Of a stretch of DNA of 18,508 bases, positions 15,605 to 18,508 are shown piece after piece (within the stretch, counting starts at the first letter, position 1; each line of letters opens with the position of its first letter). Made by a program: the position numbers and the translations under genes. The notes under the pieces were generated by a model. It was given only the letters and a program-made list of their open reading frames with translations. It was not told the DNA's origin and did no database searches. The DNA comes from Bryobacterales bacterium (GTDB lineage Bacteria; Acidobacteriota; Terriglobia; Bryobacterales; Bryobacteraceae), in contig PLGA01000181.1 of assembly GCA_003139735.1 (NCBI GenBank), positions 1 to 18,508 of the forward strand. Reading direction: 5' to 3'.

Positions 15605-15725
15605 AATAGCCCAGGGCGCAAGCCCTGTGAAAACGGTCTGGAAACATGCCAGCCCTGTAAGGGCGTAAGAAGCCGGCCCCATCGACCCCACCCTCAGCCT
15701 CGCCAACAACCCGCCCTTACGGGCG
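15605..15725. repeat. Cluster of short GC-rich hairpin repeats
   Basis: Three small stems occur in a row: CAGGGC-GCAA-GCCCTG (15612-15627, GNRA-type loop), GCCCT-GTA-AGGGC (15652-15664) and CGCCC-TTAC-GGGCG (15712-15725), the last surrounding the stop codon of the AsmA-like gene. A related stem, GCCCC-GTC-AGGGGC, lies just to the left of 15394. They look like members of one dispersed repeat family and may serve as terminators for the convergent genes. Confidence 0.5.
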
Positions 15726-18077
15726 CGCCACGGGAAGCTCTTCCACTTTCAGATTCGCCAGAGTCCCCGTCATGCGGATTTCCCTCTCGCCGTTGGCCAC
15801 CAGAATGTTAAGCCGGCCGTCGTCTTGCGTCGCCCCGCGGCCGGTGTAAGTTTCACCCTCCGCGCGCAGGTTCAGATCCGTTAACCGCAGACGCGGCGCG
15901 GATTGCCACCACTCCAGGCTGTAGGCGCCAGTGACCGAGCGAAACGGCGGATCGGCGCCAAAATCCACGCCGGCGCCGGCGAAGGTCCCTTGCGAGGTCA
16001 GGTTCGCCAGCAACTGCGATCCCGTGCCGGATGTCTCCAGCTTCCCTTGCACCTCCACTCTTCCGGCCTGCCAGACCATGCCGCTCACCTTGGCGGCCAG
16101 GCTGTAGGAAGGCCGGGCTCCGCGCAGGTTGACGGACAGCTTGCCCGTGAGGAGCGCGCCATCCAGGGTCGCCTGGATGTTTCCGAATGCCACGCGCGTG
16201 ACGTCCCACAGCATTTGCGTCTGAACGTTTTCCCAGTGCACGCCGGCAATGGCCAGGTCGTCAATCCGCACCGTGCCCTCCACGGAGCGCTCCTTAAGCC
16301 AGTCCGGAACCGAGGCGCGGCCGAGGGCCCTCGCCAGCAGTCCCGCGCGCCGCAGCGTCGGCCCCATCTCGGTTTCCAGATCCGCCGCGTCCACCAGCGC
16401 GGAGTTCAGGCGCAGCCGGTGCGGGTGCGCGGCGCCGGGCTCGTAGCTGTACTCGCCCGTGAATGCGATCTTCCCCGCGCTCGCCTGCACCCGGTCGAGC
16501 GCTACACGGTCGCCGTCAATCCGTGCTCGGGCGGCGTCCAGTTTCACCGGATCGGCCAGGCCCGGCACATCCACTTCGGCATCGGTCAGTTGCAGGCGGC
16601 CGGTCCATCCAGCTGTTTCCGAATCGCGGTGATAGCGCAGCAGCCCGCTCCACTGCCCGGCTCGCACCTGCTCCAGCCACGGCACGGCCGCCAGCGCTAC
16701 TTGCGCCCGCAGCGAGGCCACTTGCATGGCGTCGGCGGAGATGGTGAGGTCGAGCGCTCCCGCGTTCATGTCGTAAGCGGCTTCAATCGTGGCTTCTTCG
16801 CCGCCGGCCGTGCGCACCACCGCCGGCGAAAGGCGCGCCAGGCCGTGGCCCACAATCAGATAGGCGTTCTCGGAACGGACGGGCGGCGAGCCGGGAATGG
16901 TGAGCGCAGCGTCGTGGAACGCCAGTTGGCCCTCGAAAGCCGATTGATCCGAATCGTTCAAGGAGCCGTCTATGGTTCCGCTCAGCGTCAGCCCCGGCGG
17001 AAACTGGGCCCCCATGTGAGTCGCCAGGTCCATCAAGGGCGCCACCGGGAACCGGTTCCAGTCCACGGCCAGGTTCCAATGCGGCTGCGAAAGATAGTTG
17101 GATGCCCGCAAGCTCAGCGAAAGCGGCAGCGGAACGTCGCTCGTGGAATGCGACTGCAATTCGAGCTGCTGCCCCATGAGGTCCAGCCGGCCGCCGATGT
17201 CGAGCGGCCAGTCGTTGCCCTGCCCGGGCAGCAGGTCCCAGCGATGCACGTCCTCCACGTGCAGCCGTCCCGAGACGCCAATGTTGTCGATGGGTCCCGC
17301 CATGTGCAGGCGCGCCGAAAGCTCGCCGTGGACCCCGCCCGCCTGCCCCCGCACCAGCGCCGTGATTTCGCCCAGCCCCGAGCGGTTCAGCTCCAGATTG
17401 AGGTCCACGCGCTCCGGCGCCACGTACCATCGCCCGTTCACGGTGAACGATCCCAGGCCCTGCGCCGGCCGGTCCGTGCGCGCGGGTTTGGCCGCACAGG
17501 AGACCCGCCATCCCCCGCCGGGGGCCGGGGGCGGCGAGATGTCCAGGTCCGTCTCCATCAGGTAGAAAACCGATTTCGTATCGCCGAACTTGAAATTGAC
17601 GCGGCTGTCGCGCACGTGGATCGTGGGCGCCGCGCTCATCACGGAGCGGTCCACGAATGAGGCAAAGTTCCAGCGGCCCCCCTCGGAGACCGGCCCGGAC
17701 TTGCTGAGGTTGATGCTGGCTCCGTCCAGACTGACCGAGGCGATCACGAAGCGCCCGCCCAGCAGCGGCCACAGCCGCGGCGCCACTTCCAGGCCGCCGC
17801 CGGAAGATTCCTCGATATACGCAATCGGTTCCATGCCGATGGCCGGATCTTCGTGAATCACCACGCTATCCACCGAAAAGCCCGGTCCCTTGAACAGGCT
17901 GAAATGGACCTTGCCGATTTCGACGCGCCGGTTCCCGCCCAGGGCCCGCTCGAGCGAGGTTCGCAGCCGTTCGCCGAAACGGTCCGCGCTCAGATAGGGC
18001 GCGGCTAGCCCAACCGCCAGCAGCAAGCCGAGGGCGCCGCCCGCGAGCTTGAAGACCAGCCGAGGGCGGATGGTCAC
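15717..18077 (-). CDS. AsmA-like inner-membrane-anchored envelope protein
   Basis: A 786-residue protein with a short basic N-terminus (MTIRPRLVFK), one TM anchor (about residues 11-29, LAGGALGLLLAVGLAAPYL) and a very long beta-rich periplasmic part. The early segment, ERLRTSLERALGGNRRVEIGKVHFSLFKGPGFSVDSVVI, is the classic start of AsmA-family proteins. The rest consists of repeated amphipathic strand pairs with VSGRLHVEDV-type and VEGTVRIDDLAI-type motifs. Relatives form elongated beta-grooves that span the periplasm and are implicated in phospholipid transport to, or assembly of, the outer membrane, implying a diderm cell. The GTG start overlaps the upstream gene's TGA (GTGA, 18074-18077), so translation is probably coupled. 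The stop codon lies in the loop of a small hairpin repeat. Confidence 0.87.
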   Translation of the reverse strand: MTIRPRLVFKLAGGALGLLLAVGLAAPYLSADRFGERLRTSLERALGGNRRVEIGKVHFSLFKGPGFSVDSVVIHEDPAIGMEPIAYIEESSGGGLEVAPRLWPLLGGRFVIASVSLDGASINLSKSGPVSEGGRWNFASFVDRSVMSAAPTIHVRDSRVNFKFGDTKSVFYLMETDLDISPPPAPGGGWRVSCAAKPARTDRPAQGLGSFTVNGRWYVAPERVDLNLELNRSGLGEITALVRGQAGGVHGELSARLHMAGPIDNIGVSGRLHVEDVHRWDLLPGQGNDWPLDIGGRLDLMGQQLELQSHSTSDVPLPLSLSLRASNYLSQPHWNLAVDWNRFPVAPLMDLATHMGAQFPPGLTLSGTIDGSLNDSDQSAFEGQLAFHDAALTIPGSPPVRSENAYLIVGHGLARLSPAVVRTAGGEEATIEAAYDMNAGALDLTISADAMQVASLRAQVALAAVPWLEQVRAGQWSGLLRYHRDSETAGWTGRLQLTDAEVDVPGLADPVKLDAARARIDGDRVALDRVQASAGKIAFTGEYSYEPGAAHPHRLRLNSALVDAADLETEMGPTLRRAGLLARALGRASVPDWLKERSVEGTVRIDDLAIAGVHWENVQTQMLWDVTRVAFGNIQATLDGALLTGKLSVNLRGARPSYSLAAKVSGMVWQAGRVEVQGKLETSGTGSQLLANLTSQGTFAGAGVDFGADPPFRSVTGAYSLEWWQSAPRLRLTDLNLRAEGETYTGRGATQDDGRLNILVANGEREIRMTGTLANLKVEELPVARP

Positions 18078-18508
18078 GGCGTGGCTCCGGCCAGATCCCG
18101 GTAGGCCGCCGGATCGTCGATATCGGCCACGATTCCGGGGTCGTCGAGATCGAGAAACGCGGTCCGGCCGCCGTAGCGCCGCACCACGTCGCGCGCCGCG
18201 CCGCTCTCCGGCAAGGCCAGGAAATCGGCCACCAACTCGCGCGCGAACCAGATGGGATGCCCGCGGCGCCCCCGGTAGCGCGGCACGCGCAGCAGGGCGC
18301 CCGGCGCGGGATCAAGCAGCGCGGCGATGGTGTTCCGGGAAACCGCCGGATGGTCCACCAGCGTGAACAGCACGCCCTCCGCGTCGGGCGGCGCGGCGCG
18401 CAGGCCGCACTGCATCGAGGTGATCTGCCCGCGCGTGTAATCCGGATTCAGAACGAACTGCGCCGGACGGGCCGTGCGTGCGCGAATCTCTTCCGCGCCG
18501 GCGCCCAG
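18074..18508 (-). CDS. MobA/MocA-like nucleotidyltransferase (N-terminal part beyond the window)
   Basis: The last 144 residues of a GT-A fold nucleotidyltransferase; the frame stays open to the window edge. The visible sequence starts LGAGAEEIRARTARPAQFVL, then NPDYTRGQITSMQCGLRAA (the family's NP-x2-x-GQ-x-TS-x-Q-x-GL motif), then FTLVDHPAVSRNTIAALL, where VDHP matches the metal-binding DxP motif. RGRRGHPIWFAREL and LDLDDPGIVADIDDPAAYRDL complete the C-terminal signature (MocA-type RG-x-GHP and D-I-DTP-like ending). MocA adds CMP to molybdopterin in molybdenum hydroxylase maturation. Related proteins use other substrates, and the missing N-terminal GxSxRMGxxK motif cannot be checked. It is translationally coupled to the downstream AsmA-like gene. 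Confidence 0.85.
   Translation of the reverse strand: MGAGAEEIRARTARPAQFVLNPDYTRGQITSMQCGLRAAPPDAEGVLFTLVDHPAVSRNTIAALLDPAPGALLRVPRYRGRRGHPIWFARELVADFLALPESGAARDVVRRYGGRTAFLDLDDPGIVADIDDPAAYRDLAGATP

Larger units (their letters stand above)
15201..15716. other. Gene-free, repeat-rich region between convergent genes
   Basis: These 516 bases between the SLATT-like gene and the AsmA-like gene hold no credible coding sequence. The region is a mosaic of interspersed repeats: a motif AATAGCCCA-(C/G)-GG occurs at 15204, 15394 and 15605, and two inverted-repeat elements are interleaved with it. Several hairpins here could also end transcription from both sides. Confidence 0.8.

Noticed and set aside
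15406-15609. Short open frames in the repeat-rich gap
   Set aside because: They coincide with inverted-repeat DNA, lack ribosome binding sites and have no protein-like composition.
15903-17660. Plus-strand open frame of about 585 codons opposite the AsmA-like gene
   Set aside because: Arg/His/Gln-rich shadow of a well-supported AsmA-type protein.

Overview
The window is GC-rich, densely coded bacterial DNA. The organism looks like a member of the Acidobacteriota, most likely the Solibacter/Bryobacter group. That placement is inference from three things: secreted NHL-repeat proteins, abundant exported glycoside hydrolases, and intergenic palindromic repeats of a kind I associate with that group. 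No rRNA, tRNA, CRISPR array or transposase gene was seen.

Layout. Positions 1-2911 (+) hold housekeeping and envelope genes: the 3' end of a small transaldolase, a one-TM DUF3592-like protein starting at a GTGA overlap, an S41/PDZ carboxy-terminal processing protease, and a zinc-ribbon PspC protein. Positions 3045-4085 (+) encode a secreted six-bladed NHL beta-propeller. Positions 4127-9545 (-) hold three glycoside hydrolase genes, transcribed in the order signal-less GH43-like, Tat-exported GH43-like with HYR and FIMAH-like modules, and a clan-D (GH36/27-like) alpha-galactosidase-type enzyme. Positions 9633-13512 (+) run the other way, with a secreted DUF4832 protein and a second alpha-galactosidase-type enzyme ending in a PKD domain. 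A dimethylarginine dimethylaminohydrolase (13521-14297) and a SLATT-like two-TM protein with a C-terminal beta domain (14307-15200) follow with gaps of 8-9 nt. Positions 15201-15716 are gene-free and packed with repeats, including two MITE-like elements. Positions 15717-18508 (-) hold an AsmA-like protein translationally coupled to a partial MobA/MocA-like nucleotidyltransferase.

How it works together. The centre (4127-13512) reads as a divergent locus for degrading a galactose/arabinose-containing polysaccharide, fired from an 87-bp shared intergenic region. It has two retaining clan-D enzymes, two GH43-like proteins and a probable TIM-barrel partner. It contains no SusC/SusD pair, sugar transporter or dedicated regulator. 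The substrate is inferred from family membership only.

Most worth a second look: the nested MITE-like elements at 15217-15604; the SLATT-like 2TM/beta-sandwich fusion with a perfect TATAAT placed so that the mRNA could be leaderless; the tandem GH43-like paralogues, one of which has lost both its export signal and a conserved catalytic-loop Asp; and the transaldolase, whose active-site residues argue against a fructose-6-phosphate aldolase label.
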